A stretch of 64,000 bases of DNA from CAITJF01 sp032654645 (GTDB taxonomy: Bacteria; Pseudomonadota; Gammaproteobacteria; Burkholderiales; Gallionellaceae). Position numbers and translations under genes: made by a program. The notes below the pieces were generated by a model. It was given only the letters and a program-made list of their open reading frames with translations. It was not told where the DNA came from and did not search any database. The stretch covers positions 124,001 to 188,000 of the forward strand of contig JAULAW010000005.1 in NCBI GenBank assembly GCA_032654645.1, read 5' to 3'. Of this stretch, positions 52,388 through 61,839 are shown one piece after another. Positions within the stretch are counted from its first letter, which is position 1. Every line of letters begins with the position of its first letter.

Positions 52388-53563
52388 TCACTGCTTTAAT
52401 ACAAAAGCCCTTTCCCCAGCTTCACCTTTTTTTATCTTGCAGATAATGGGGTGTTTTATCGGCATGTTATCTGGGGTGAAACTTGTTGTCCCAGTTACGC
52501 CTATGCAATCTTTTCGATTGATTAATGCTTCCCTTACCTGGGAGGTATCAGTGGAGCCTGCACCCTTGATAGCTTCGGCAACCAGCATGAAGGTATCATA
52601 GGCCAAGGCGGCAAACCGGTCGGGTTTGGGTTTCCCATAATCTTGCATAAACTCGCCCATTTTGGAAGACTTGTTATCAGTGGAAAATGTTGTGTACATA
52701 AGGGTTTCGTTTACCGCATCTCCGCCCTTCAGATACTCTTCTGAAAAAAGATCTTCGCCACCGATGACGGGGAGGGTTAATCCCGCTTTTCGCAGTTCTT
52801 GAGCAAGTAGAACAGCTTCACCGGCGCCTCCCGTAAAGATCACACCATGCAAGGTATCAGGGCTTTTCTTTATCGCACCAATAACCGCCTTCATGTTGCG
52901 GCCACCTGTATAAGCATCATAGGTGTCAGCCTCTACTTTTATCACTCCGTGATATTTATCAATCGCCTTTTTGAACTTCGAACTTAAATCCAGAGAAAAA
53001 TCATTATCAGAAGCTGTAACCAATACGTAGTTAACATATCCCAATTCTGTGGTTGCGTGTTTTATTAAATCCTCCGTTGCCAGTTCATCCGGAACGGCTG
53101 TGCGAAACACATACGGGCCGCTTCCTTTGAGGTGCCTCCTCGATCCAACGGAGATAAATATTGTCTTGGACTCGTTAACCAAATGAACAGGCGCAAAGGT
53201 GGACGAGCCTGTAGGGGCCGCTAATATTGCGATAGCTCCCTGGCTGATAAGCTCTTGAACAATCTTAGCGGTCAACGCTATATCGCTTTTATCATCAAAG
53301 TGCAGCACTTTGATTTCCTTGCCCGATATTCCACCTTGGGCATTGAAGCGTTTGGCCGCCGCCAAAGCGCCTTCCACTACACTCGTGCCGTAGCTTGCTT
53401 CCTCGCCCGTTTCGGGCCCGACAATGCCTATGATCAAGGGCCTTTCGACTTTTGCAGATGTTTCAGGCGCCTTTGCCCCTTTTTTATCTGAGCAGCCAGG
53501 AAGCAGCGACATCACCATCACCACAAAAACCATCATGCATATTTTTTTAAGAGATGTATTCAT
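52388..53563 (-). CDS. Branched-chain amino-acid-type binding lipoprotein
   Basis: 391 residues. The lipobox LLPGCS (Cys about residue 24) anchors a two-lobed periplasmic binding domain of the LivK/AmiC family: LIIGIVGPETGEEASYGTSV, SQGAIAILAAPTGSSTFAPV and TYDAYTGGRNMKAVIGAIKK. No livHMGF permease genes are near; the operon instead holds a Gld-type ABC system. It may act as a sensor or a receptor. The ligand is not predictable. Confidence 0.88.
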   Translation of the reverse strand: MNTSLKKICMMVFVVMVMSLLPGCSDKKGAKAPETSAKVERPLIIGIVGPETGEEASYGTSVVEGALAAAKRFNAQGGISGKEIKVLHFDDKSDIALTAKIVQELISQGAIAILAAPTGSSTFAPVHLVNESKTIFISVGSRRHLKGSGPYVFRTAVPDELATEDLIKHATTELGYVNYVLVTASDNDFSLDLSSKFKKAIDKYHGVIKVEADTYDAYTGGRNMKAVIGAIKKSPDTLHGVIFTGGAGEAVLLAQELRKAGLTLPVIGGEDLFSEEYLKGGDAVNETLMYTTFSTDNKSSKMGEFMQDYGKPKPDRFAALAYDTFMLVAEAIKGAGSTDTSQVREALINRKDCIGVTGTTSFTPDNMPIKHPIICKIKKGEAGERAFVLKQ

Positions 53564-53584
53564 GGGAGTATTGATGGGGTTTCA

Positions 53585-54187
53585 TTAAAAAAGAGGATGC
53601 ATCGGCTTATCAAACCATAATCTCTTGCGCTCAGCCCCATAGGTGCCGATCAATTTCCATTTTCCTGCTTCCTTGACGAGCACATGATCTTGCAGAGCCC
53701 AATTGTCAATCGTAATAAGCCCCTTTTGTTTCATCTTGGTGTTCGGATTCGGCACCCCCAGCAGCAAGCCACTGCACCGGAAAATAACCATGTTTTTATC
53801 TTCCGCCATTTTGACCAACTGCATGTTATGGCGCGTTGCCGTCATTTCGAATGTGGAAAATATTCTCTCCCATATCTCTTTTGCGGATTTTTTGTTATGT
53901 TCGCCGTCGGTATAGTTCTCGGAGTAGAGACTCATGAGTGATTCAATATTTTTTTCTTCAATGGCTTTTTCCGCCTCATGAAAAAACGCCATCACTTCAC
54001 TAAAGGTCTTCTCTCCCAACTGTTGCTTTGCGGCGGGATCGATTTCCATGGCATGTTCATCAGAGAGCTTATGTTCCGCCCCAATGGCAATGCCTGTGAT
54101 GAAGCAAACTCCGACTAGAGTGGCAATCACGTTTTTAATGGCCTGTCGGTTTATGGTGGCCATACTGATCATCTGAAAGGACATCAT
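53585..54187 (-). CDS. Exported NTF2-like (SnoaL/DUF4440) protein
   Basis: 200 residues with an N-terminal hydrophobic stretch (VIATLVGVCFITGIAIGAEH) likely a signal peptide. The remainder fits the NTF2-like cone: FHEAEKAIEEKNIESLMSLY, SENYTDGEHNKKSAKEIWER, ending KEAGKWKLIGTYGAERKRLW. Such folds bind small ligands or act as scaffold. Starts at 54187 or 54163 are both possible. No catalytic residues can be assigned. Confidence 0.75.
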   Translation of the reverse strand: MMSFQMISMATINRQAIKNVIATLVGVCFITGIAIGAEHKLSDEHAMEIDPAAKQQLGEKTFSEVMAFFHEAEKAIEEKNIESLMSLYSENYTDGEHNKKSAKEIWERIFSTFEMTATRHNMQLVKMAEDKNMVIFRCSGLLLGVPNPNTKMKQKGLITIDNWALQDHVLVKEAGKWKLIGTYGAERKRLWFDKPMHPLF

Positions 54188-54401
54188 TAAATCCTCTTAA
54201 AAATTAGAATATCTGCGGTAACTCACTCAGGTCAGAAAAAGAATATTCTGGCCGGATGCTGGCAGGAGGTTGCAAGCCGCGATTTTTTCATGACGGCCCC
54301 CATGCCATGCATCATGCCCGATTCAGTATCTCAGCCGATCAGGCTTATTCCTCGTGTGGAATACGGCTCGTCTTCAGTCGTATTATTGGAAAAGGCACAA
54401 C

Positions 54402-55364
54402 TCACGTACCGTCACCTGCCTCCAGCAATTTATCCATATTCAAGATGAGGGTGTTGACCATATCCTCCTCGACATCAAACACTTTTTTCACTTGGTTAAC
54501 CCTGGCAAAATAGGCCCTCTTTGCCCTGTCCTTGTCTCCGATGGTGAGAATATACGGCATCTCTTTCTGTTCTTGATATATGGTCAATTGCAGCATCGGT
54601 GAAGAGAGGCCATAAGGGGCAAGATCAGTTGGATTTTCATCGGCAAATGCCTTTATTTCCCCATTTTTTATGGCATAAAGGTATTCCAGCACCTTTGCCT
54701 GGGAAGCTCTCCCTTGTGCAGGTTCAAGCAAATTCCATTTTTGCTGATTCTGTTCGACGATCACTCTGCTCATACCCTTTTTTACTATTTCGAGTCGCCT
54801 CATCTTTACCGGGTCGAAATCCAGAATAGTCTTATCCCGCAAGTCATAGGCATCTTTGCTCACTTCTTTCTTGAGATCCGAATGTACGCGGTACACCTCC
54901 GGCCTCCCCTTGAACATGGCATACGCCACATTATTGGTAGGTCCTCTTTCTCCGAAAATGATAACGGTTTCCCCAGTTGCAGACTTCAAACCCATTTCAA
55001 TCTCGGGGGCGCCCAAGCCCAGTTCGACTAATTTGGCATGCTCAACCTTTTCAAACAGAACAGCATCCTTTCTGGATGTGACAACGTTCGTTAATAACTT
55101 TTCTATCGCCTTGACATCCCCTTTTGCGCTTAAGGGCTGCACTAATTGCCATCCGTCTTTTTCCCGAACCACCTTGACCTGACGGTTTTCTTTAATATTG
55201 CTTATCCAAAATTCCGAGATATCCTTCACGGCAGTGGGTAGAAGTTTTAGCTTTTCTTCTTTTAACTGCTTAACCGCATCCTCCTTCTTATCGAAGAAAA
55301 AGAATATACCGCTCAATGTGATCAGCACGATAAACCAAAAAAGAGTCTTTTTAGTAAAATTCAC
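54402..55364 (-). CDS. DUF4340 membrane-anchored protein
   Basis: 320 residues from GTG 55364, overlapping the GldG-like stop by four bases. One N-terminal helix (TLFWFIVLITLSGIFFFF) precedes a large periplasmic DUF4340 part (KEKDGWQLVQPLSAKGDVKA-type repeats, FGLSSPMLQLTIY-like segments). DUF4340 proteins regularly follow GldA-F-G type ABC genes and are thought to belong to the exporter. Function unknown. Confidence 0.85.
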   Translation of the reverse strand: MNFTKKTLFWFIVLITLSGIFFFFDKKEDAVKQLKEEKLKLLPTAVKDISEFWISNIKENRQVKVVREKDGWQLVQPLSAKGDVKAIEKLLTNVVTSRKDAVLFEKVEHAKLVELGLGAPEIEMGLKSATGETVIIFGERGPTNNVAYAMFKGRPEVYRVHSDLKKEVSKDAYDLRDKTILDFDPVKMRRLEIVKKGMSRVIVEQNQQKWNLLEPAQGRASQAKVLEYLYAIKNGEIKAFADENPTDLAPYGLSSPMLQLTIYQEQKEMPYILTIGDKDRAKRAYFARVNQVKKVFDVEEDMVNTLILNMDKLLEAGDGT

Positions 55365-56944
55365 ACGCCCCGCCTTCTTCTGGCGGTTACACCAAGTCCC
55401 GTCACTAAAAGCAGTGATGGCACAATCACTACGGAAAGCCAAAAAACAATTTTCCCCTGGACGGCAGTCAGAAGAAGAGGCGTCATGCCGGGTTCTTTTC
55501 TCCTTACCGATATCAACACATGCTCCTCGGCCAACCAGTTAAGCATGTTCAGGAGAAAATCTTTATTCCCTGCCTTCATGAATTTATTGCTTGCAAAGTC
55601 AGAATCCCCTACCACCAGAATTTTTCCCCAAGTTTTAAGGCTGTCCTGCTCTTCCCCGGCTTTATTGTCCTTGATCTTATTGTCCCCGAGGTTTACCTCC
55701 ACTGCGGTGACTGCCACCACGCTGATGGGTCCGCGTTTGTGCTTGTCAGCGTTAAACTCTTCATCTTCCTTGGTAAGCTTCTTAAGATCGCTAGTCACGG
55801 TCCAACTCTTATCGCTGGTTTTGGCGATATCGAAGCTTCCCTTGGCAGGTTCTTCTTTTATGTGGACAGATCGGGCAAAAGGGAAAAAAGTAAACTGCTC
55901 GAATTCACGGGTTACAGGGTGATTCTTGTCATATTGCACCACCACGGGTATGGCGATACTGCTGCCGGAGGCCTGGCTCATTTTGTCGAAAATGAGGTCA
56001 TTCGTGAGCTCGAAGCCGAACCCGCCCAGGTAGCTTGTGAGCTTTGATAACCCGCCGCTGGGATCAACCATAAAAAGTGCCCGCCCGCCTTTCTTGACGA
56101 ATGCCGTTATCTTGTCCAGCTCGGCTGGCAAATAGTCCGTTTCGGGGCCGCTTACCACCAGCACGGCGGCATCCTCCGGCACTTTTTCCGCATTGATTAA
56201 CAGCAGGTCGCGTACCTGGTGGTTTTCTCTCTCGATCGCCTCCTTGACATACGAATAGCCATTTTCTTCCTTGCTGTCGATGCGCTTCTCGCCGTGCCCG
56301 CTGACAAAGTAAAACACCTTGATGTCTTTACTGATCAACTTGAGCAGGGAATTGGTGAGCTTGTTTTCAGATTCAGTGCCGACAATCTCCTGCTTGTCGC
56401 CATACTTTAATACCGTAGTCCTGTAGGAAGTAATCCCAAACTTTGCTGTTTCTATCGGATCTCTGTCCGGGTCTACAAAGCGAAATTTGAAATTAGGTGA
56501 ATTGTAGGCATACTCACCCAACAGGTCGGACATCGCCTGTCTCGTCCTCTCATCACTGCGATAAAAGGCAATGACCTCAACATCATCTTTCAGGGATTTT
56601 AATATCTTGACCGTATGGGCAGAGAGGGTATACCTGTTATCCTGTGTCAGATCGACCCTCACCTTGTATTTGACCGACATGCCCGCGATAAGTCCGATTA
56701 TCAATGTAAACACCATGGTCATGATCGCCGTATTAAAGGCGTACTTGGTGGAACGCTTGGTGAGGAATTCCCTGATTTCCGGGAAATAGATATAGAAAAA
56801 CAACAGCAGCAGCAACAGACCTATCCAGATCAGCGCCAATGGCAGGGTGCCCATCTCGCCGGTTATTGCATAAGTGATTCCCCCTGCCACCATCAAGAAA
56901 ATGGACAGCAGACCCAATGGCATTAACAACCCTTTGGATTTCAT
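55361..56944 (-). CDS. GldG-like ABC exporter component
   Basis: 527 residues from ATG 56944, joined to the permease stop by TAATG. Two or three N-terminal helices (LLSIFLMVAGGITYAITGEM, AFNTAIMTMVFTLIIGLIAG), a periplasmic GldG/ABC_transp_aux domain (SDERTRQAMSDLLGEYAYNS, FVSGHGEKRIDSKEENGYSY, LVVSGPETDYLPAELDKITA) and a C-terminal helix. Family members form complexes with ABC ATPase and permease; in Bacteroidota they support gliding, elsewhere the substrate is unknown. Confidence 0.9.
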   Translation of the reverse strand: MKSKGLLMPLGLLSIFLMVAGGITYAITGEMGTLPLALIWIGLLLLLLFFYIYFPEIREFLTKRSTKYAFNTAIMTMVFTLIIGLIAGMSVKYKVRVDLTQDNRYTLSAHTVKILKSLKDDVEVIAFYRSDERTRQAMSDLLGEYAYNSPNFKFRFVDPDRDPIETAKFGITSYRTTVLKYGDKQEIVGTESENKLTNSLLKLISKDIKVFYFVSGHGEKRIDSKEENGYSYVKEAIERENHQVRDLLLINAEKVPEDAAVLVVSGPETDYLPAELDKITAFVKKGGRALFMVDPSGGLSKLTSYLGGFGFELTNDLIFDKMSQASGSSIAIPVVVQYDKNHPVTREFEQFTFFPFARSVHIKEEPAKGSFDIAKTSDKSWTVTSDLKKLTKEDEEFNADKHKRGPISVVAVTAVEVNLGDNKIKDNKAGEEQDSLKTWGKILVVGDSDFASNKFMKAGNKDFLLNMLNWLAEEHVLISVRRKEPGMTPLLLTAVQGKIVFWLSVVIVPSLLLVTGLGVTARRRRGV

Positions 56945-57726
56945 TATCTCCACCTCTTCGTTTCCAGACTTCTAAGAGTAAGGAACAGGAACAGCACGAT
57001 GAAACAAAGGTAGTAAATAATGTCCGCCGAATCCACGACCCCTTTCGACATGCTTTCTATATGCTCGTTAATCGAAAGATAACCGAGGAATCGCCCAAGC
57101 CCCGCAGATACCAACTGGACGGAATAGCCTAAAAACCAGAAAAAGAACAGCATGCCAAAGGATATTGAAGCGGAGACAATCTGGTTTTCCGTCAACGACG
57201 AAGTAAAAATCCCCAAGGAGATAGCCGACGCCCCCAGCAGAACCAGACCCAAATAACCCGTACCGATTGGCACCACTTCCGGCTCGCCTAACACGACAAG
57301 AAGAATAGGGTAGGTCGCCGTCAGCAATATCATGGTCAGCAATACAACGAGGCAGGCCAGATATTTTCCCAGCACTACGTCAACATCATTGACCGGGAAG
57401 GTCAGAAGCAACTCGATCGTGCCGGTCTTTTTTTCTTCAGCCAGAAGCCTCATCGTCAATAGCGGTGTCATCAGCAGCAAAATAATACCGATAGTTCCAA
57501 ACAGCGGCCTTATCACCGTCTCATTGATATTCAACAACTGGTATTGCTTTGCCAGCATGGGATCGGACTGAGCCTGAAAACTGACAACCGAGAAGGTAGC
57601 GACGAGGTTATAGAAAAAATAACCCGTCATCAGCAAAAACATGATGATCACTATATAAACCGTAAGCGAGCTGAAATAGGATTTCAGTTCCCGATTGAGG
57701 ATAAGGCTGACATTCCTGATGTTCAT
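56944..57726 (-). CDS. ABC-2 type permease (GldF-like)
   Basis: 260 residues with six helices: LTVYIVIIMFLLMTGYFFYN, PLFGTIGIILLLMTPLLTMR with LLAEEKKTGTIELLLTFPV (conserved coupling loop after helix 2), and later LGLVLLGASAISLGIFTSSL. Its ATG overlaps the ATPase stop. It would form the membrane channel of the exporter. Confidence 0.9.
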   Translation of the reverse strand: MNIRNVSLILNRELKSYFSSLTVYIVIIMFLLMTGYFFYNLVATFSVVSFQAQSDPMLAKQYQLLNINETVIRPLFGTIGIILLLMTPLLTMRLLAEEKKTGTIELLLTFPVNDVDVVLGKYLACLVVLLTMILLTATYPILLVVLGEPEVVPIGTGYLGLVLLGASAISLGIFTSSLTENQIVSASISFGMLFFFWFLGYSVQLVSAGLGRFLGYLSINEHIESMSKGVVDSADIIYYLCFIVLFLFLTLRSLETKRWR

Positions 57727-58655
57727 GCCTCTTCCTTCGTGACCAGTTTGATAAAAATATCTTCCAGGCTAACCTCCATGAGGCGCATTTCCACAAGCTC
57801 AAATTTGTTTCTTTCAATCATCGCCTGAATGCCTTGCCTTCCCTTTTTTTCATCTTCAAACACGACGATGAATCCGTTGGTATCGCCTGAGGCCTGCTCT
57901 CTTTCCACTACATTAATGCCACCTACACGGGAGAGTTCATTCTCGATCAACTGCGCATTACCACCGATGCGTAACAGCATTCGCTTTGCGCTTTCAGTTG
58001 CAAGATTCTCCGGCCTGTCCTCTGCCACCACTTTTCCCTTGTTGATAATGATCACCCTGCCGCAGAGGATGCTGACTTCCGGGAGAATATGGGTGCTGAG
58101 AATAACGGTGTGCTTGCCTGCCAATTCCTTGATCAGATTTCTGATCTCCTTGATCTGCTTGGGATCAAGCCCTACCGTAGGCTCATCAAGAATCAAAACC
58201 TCGGGGTCATTGACCAATGCCTGGGCAATGCCGACTCTTTGCCTGTATCCCCCGGAGATCGTGCTGATCAGCTTGTTGGAAACGTCACCGAGGCCACAGT
58301 CATCCATGACCTTGGCGGCTTTTCGATTGACCTCTTTGGCAGGCGTTCCCTTGATGGCCGCGACAAAGCGAAGATAGTCATTCACCTTCATGTCCTCATA
58401 AAGCGGGACTCTCTGTGGGAGATAGCCAATTCTTTTGCGTACGTTTAAAGAGTCCTCGAAACAATTATAACCAGCCACCATGACCTTCCCTTTTGTGGGA
58501 GGGAAAAAACAGGTCAAAATGCGCATTACCGTGGTCTTTCCCGCCCCATTAGGCCCGAGAAAACCCAGGATTTCACCCTTTTCAACAGTGAAGCTGATAT
58601 TGTCAACGGCGCGGAACTCGCCGTACTCCTTGGTTAAATTTTCGACTTCGATCAT
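57723..58655 (-). CDS. ABC exporter ATPase (GldA-like)
   Basis: 310 residues. Walker A GPNGAGKTT (residues 34-42), signature SGGYRQRVGIAQAL, Walker B VLILDEPTVGLD, and H-loop LSTHILPE. An extra C-terminal part (RIGGNAQLIENELSRVGGIN) is typical of ABC-2 exporters of the CcmA/NosF type. It is the first gene of a seven-gene minus-strand operon reaching 51490. The promoter should lie in 58672-59116. Confidence 0.95.
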   Translation of the reverse strand: MIEVENLTKEYGEFRAVDNISFTVEKGEILGFLGPNGAGKTTVMRILTCFFPPTKGKVMVAGYNCFEDSLNVRKRIGYLPQRVPLYEDMKVNDYLRFVAAIKGTPAKEVNRKAAKVMDDCGLGDVSNKLISTISGGYRQRVGIAQALVNDPEVLILDEPTVGLDPKQIKEIRNLIKELAGKHTVILSTHILPEVSILCGRVIIINKGKVVAEDRPENLATESAKRMLLRIGGNAQLIENELSRVGGINVVEREQASGDTNGFIVVFEDEKKGRQGIQAMIERNKFELVEMRLMEVSLEDIFIKLVTKEEA

Positions 58656-58671
58656 TGAGTTACTTTACTGA

Positions 58672-59116
58672 GTAATATCTTTTTATGATAACAGTAATAG
58701 TCTTTATGCCGCAACCGCTGTTGATCACCGCAACCTTGTGTTTAGCCTGTCGCTTTGCTTGCCAGTTACAGCATAGTTTAATGAGTTACAGGCTTCGTCT
58801 TGACCAACAAACTTACTATCACGTCCCGCCGTTGAATGTGTGTTCCTGCTGATCGCCAACCTGCCTTCGGTTGCTCCCTGGCATCTCGGTGACACAGTTA
58901 ACTTTGGCTATCGAGAGTTTTGGTTTATTCCGGTATGAGCATACGAAGTGGTGCTTGCGCACCTTCACGGGCACACTAAACCGAGCTTGAAAAGATGCTT
59001 TGAAAAGATGCTTTTGAACACGTATTGGGTGTGTGTTATTATCGCAGGCCGTGAAGGCGCCATAGAACTTGTTTTGTAATCTGGGAATGCTCATTTAAAA
59101 AAGGATTTATTTTATT
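58672..59116. other. Divergent intergenic region with a tandem repeat
   Basis: No gene is seen. Two tandem 13-base units TTGAAAAGATGCT occupy 58987-59012. The region must hold promoters for both the ABC operon (minus) and the FGE-like gene (plus). AAAGGATTTATTTT just before 59117 gives the ribosome site for the latter. Confidence 0.55.
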
Positions 59117-59818
59117 ATGAAGAATCGATTCATGGGGAGTAAGACTATTCTTGGGCTTTTGACTATTCTGATCATGGGGATGTCGAGCGCCAAGGCAGGT
59201 GAAGAATCAGCAAAGAAGGTTGAAGCCAGGAATTATGGCGAAATGGTGGTCATACCTGCCGGGAAATTCATCTTCGGGAAACCCGGCGCTACCAAAGAAG
59301 TCAGCTTGCCTGCCTATTCGATCGACAAGTACGAAGTTACCAATAGGCAGTATGCCAAGTTCAATTTAGATCACAAATATGGGAGGGGGGGAGACAATTA
59401 CCCCGTAACAATGGTTTCTCTTAATGATGCCATCGCCCATTGCGAGGCACTTGACAAGAGACTCCCCACGGAACAGGAATGGGAAAAGGCTGCGCGGGGC
59501 ACCGACGGCAGGATTTACCCTTGGGGAAACGAGTTCGAAAAAATACTTTGCATAACCAGTGAAGGCGTCGCCGAGGGGCAGCATGCGCTAATTGCGCCAG
59601 TAGGATCATGCGAAAAAGGGAAGAGTCCCTACGGTGTCATGGATATGGCCGGTAACGTGTGGGAGTGGACATCCAGCTATAACGAGCGTTATAGCGTTCT
59701 CAGGGGAGGGTCGTTTTTTGAAGGCAAAGAATCTTCCACAACTTTCAGCTTCCTTCTCAGCATTCCCGATGACGCCAAAGACTATGTCGGATTCCGTTGC
59801 GTCAAAGACCTTAAGTAG
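59117..59818 (+). CDS. Exported formylglycine-generating-enzyme-like (SUMF1) protein
   Basis: 233 residues with a signal peptide (TILGLLTILIMGMSSAKA). FGE-sulfatase domain: MVVIPAGKFIFGKP, YSIDKYEVTNRQYAKFN, RLPTEQEWEKAARGTDGRIY, MDMAGNVWEWTSS and RGGSFFEG, ending GFRCV. The domain is short, and the two copper-binding active cysteines of true FGE are not evident, so it may be structural or a different oxidase. In respiratory clusters such proteins are found next to cytochrome b genes. Function uncertain. Confidence 0.85.
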   Translation: MKNRFMGSKTILGLLTILIMGMSSAKAGEESAKKVEARNYGEMVVIPAGKFIFGKPGATKEVSLPAYSIDKYEVTNRQYAKFNLDHKYGRGGDNYPVTMVSLNDAIAHCEALDKRLPTEQEWEKAARGTDGRIYPWGNEFEKILCITSEGVAEGQHALIAPVGSCEKGKSPYGVMDMAGNVWEWTSSYNERYSVLRGGSFFEGKESSTTFSFLLSIPDDAKDYVGFRCVKDLK

Positions 59819-60061
59819 CAGGGGATGATTGTCAGTCGAGAATGGGCGTTTCAGGGGCAACAGCGAATTAATAGATGTATTCTTAAACAGAATTAACCAA
59901 AACATTTTCCAGAACGTTTCATAAATCGCGTGTTACTACCAGGCCACACAATCTGCCGCGCTCCTCGTGGAGTCTAGGAGCGGTGATTCATACACCCGAG
60001 CACCAATTCACTCGAACTTCAGGTATGGAGTCATCGAGCGTTCCTTCAAGTCATTTATGCT

Positions 60062-61237
60062 ATGAAAATTAAACCTTCGCATTGGCACCACTTTTTTGGT
60101 GGGATTGCTCTTCTCCTCCTTATTATTCAACTTCTTTCCGGCTCGGTTTTGACGATGTTTTATTCGCCTCATCTGAACGAGGCCTATGCCAGTGTGCAAA
60201 ATATCTACAATGAGTTTAGCGCAGTTGCATGGGTAAGGGACACACACCGCTGGGCAGCATTGTTCTTGCTTGTTGCTGTAATAATGCATTTTATAAGAAG
60301 CTTCTTAAGAAAGGACTACCTTAACCGGGAAAGCAAAACATTGTGGCTGACCGGTGTTCTCCTCTACCTTCCCATGTTGGGTTTTTTGTTTACCGGAGTC
60401 ATCCTGCCATGGGAATGGAGAGGATATTGGTTCATGGAGATGGTGCCTAATTACGTGAATGAAATCCCCTTGATCGGATCCTCATTAAGTGATTTCCTCA
60501 TCAGCGTTTTTACCCTTAACCGGGCGTTTGTGACGCATGTTGTTATTCTTCCTGTCATCACTCTGGTGCTAATTGATATTCACTCCATTACCAAAATCAA
60601 AAAAAGAGCGGGGGGGCTTTCTCTGTATCTTATTGAACATACCCCGCTCACCATTCCGTTTTTACTGGCGATAGCAGTTTTGGCATATGCCCTGCCGATG
60701 CCCTCCCAGGATCCCGCGATGATACCAATGCCATTGGATGGCGAAAACATTCCAACTGCGGAGTGGTTTATTCTCATCTTCTATGTGCCTTATTTATATT
60801 TCAAAGGGTTCATGGCGACATTGTTCGGCTTCTATATTCCATTTATCCTTTTTCTGGTTTTGGCGATATTTCCTTATTATCTTAGGGCAAAGAAGAGCAA
60901 GGGAGACAAGATTACCCAGCTAGAACCCCATGCCGTCGAGAGGAATGGCGCATTTGCAAAAATTATCGCGCCTTTCCGGAGAGCGTTGGGGGCAAGAACT
61001 TACGCAAAAACGTTGGCCTTCCTAACTGTTTTTATGGTGGCGATGGTTTTGTTCGTCCCACTTTATGTTGTTTCCCATGCATCTCCAACCATGGGCTGCA
61101 ACTCATGTCACAATATTACTATGGGAGACCGGTTGGGGCTGCCTCCGCCAACCTTCAAGGATAGGGTAATGAACCCCAATCTTAAAAATAATACGTTTAT
61201 GGTAGAACACTGGTTTTATCCGCAGGTGGTCTGGTAG
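60062..61237 (+). CDS. Cytochrome b6/subunit IV fusion with C-terminal heme c site
   Basis: 391 residues. Helices with heme b ligands: His pair 14 apart in THRWAALFLLVAVIMHFIR and 15 apart in THVVILPVITLVLIDIHS, the spacing of the b6f type. PWEWRGYWFMEM follows. The subunit IV-like part has AEWFILIFYV where PEWY is usual at the quinol site, three further helices, then CNSCHN about 50 residues before the end. It ends HWFYPQVVW. It is probably a quinol-cytochrome c electron-transfer subunit; the altered PEWY and missing Rieske gene make its direction uncertain. Confidence 0.88.
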   Translation: MKIKPSHWHHFFGGIALLLLIIQLLSGSVLTMFYSPHLNEAYASVQNIYNEFSAVAWVRDTHRWAALFLLVAVIMHFIRSFLRKDYLNRESKTLWLTGVLLYLPMLGFLFTGVILPWEWRGYWFMEMVPNYVNEIPLIGSSLSDFLISVFTLNRAFVTHVVILPVITLVLIDIHSITKIKKRAGGLSLYLIEHTPLTIPFLLAIAVLAYALPMPSQDPAMIPMPLDGENIPTAEWFILIFYVPYLYFKGFMATLFGFYIPFILFLVLAIFPYYLRAKKSKGDKITQLEPHAVERNGAFAKIIAPFRRALGARTYAKTLAFLTVFMVAMVLFVPLYVVSHASPTMGCNSCHNITMGDRLGLPPPTFKDRVMNPNLKNNTFMVEHWFYPQVVW

Positions 61238-61338
61238 GGAAGAAATCATTCGATCCGTAGAAGCAAGCTTCGATGGGTTAACAGAAAACCCCTGATGATG
61301 CTGCCATATGGCGATTGCAAATAAAGGAGGAGATTGCT

Positions 61339-61839
61339 TTGATCCTGAAGCGTAAGAAAGAGCTTTATAGCCGTATATTGCTGGTTCTCGCCATTGCGAT
61401 AACGGGCTGTGGTCGTGTGGGCACCAGTGCGCTGCCTGAGGATGCACCTGAAGCTGTCACAAAACGGTTCTATGAATTAATCTCAGCCGCGAAGATCGAA
61501 GGGGGCACTACGACCGCCAGTGAAGCGTATAAGATGGTCGATACTAAGGTTTCCAATTTGAACGTGAACCAGTTCCTGGAGGTTATCAAGCGTTATCCGG
61601 AAAAATTTGCGGTAGACGTGGGTAAAGCCGAGATCAAAGGGGCTCAAGCCCTGGTCGCAATAAGCTATAAGTTGCCCTCCAGTTTTGGTGGCGAGTATAC
61701 GGTGCAAGAGGTGTTGCCTCTTAATATTGATCCCGCCACCAACACATGGAAAATTGACTTTACCGGCGATAGCTATGGTATGCAAAAGGATGAGGCCATA
61801 GCGGCGAGCAAGTCTGAAACCCCTCCGCAGAAAGAATAA
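61339..61839 (+). CDS. Lipoprotein of unknown function
   Basis: 166 residues from TTG 61339, with AAGGAGG eight bases upstream. The lipobox ITGC follows LLVLAIAI. The mature part (EAVTKRFYELISAAKIEGGT, VSNLNVNQFLEVIKRYPEKF) resembles DUF4878/NTF2-like lipoproteins. It is coupled to the next cytochrome b gene by TAATG, so it is probably a subunit or assembly factor of that complex. Confidence 0.75.
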   Translation: MILKRKKELYSRILLVLAIAITGCGRVGTSALPEDAPEAVTKRFYELISAAKIEGGTTTASEAYKMVDTKVSNLNVNQFLEVIKRYPEKFAVDVGKAEIKGAQALVAISYKLPSSFGGEYTVQEVLPLNIDPATNTWKIDFTGDSYGMQKDEAIAASKSETPPQKE

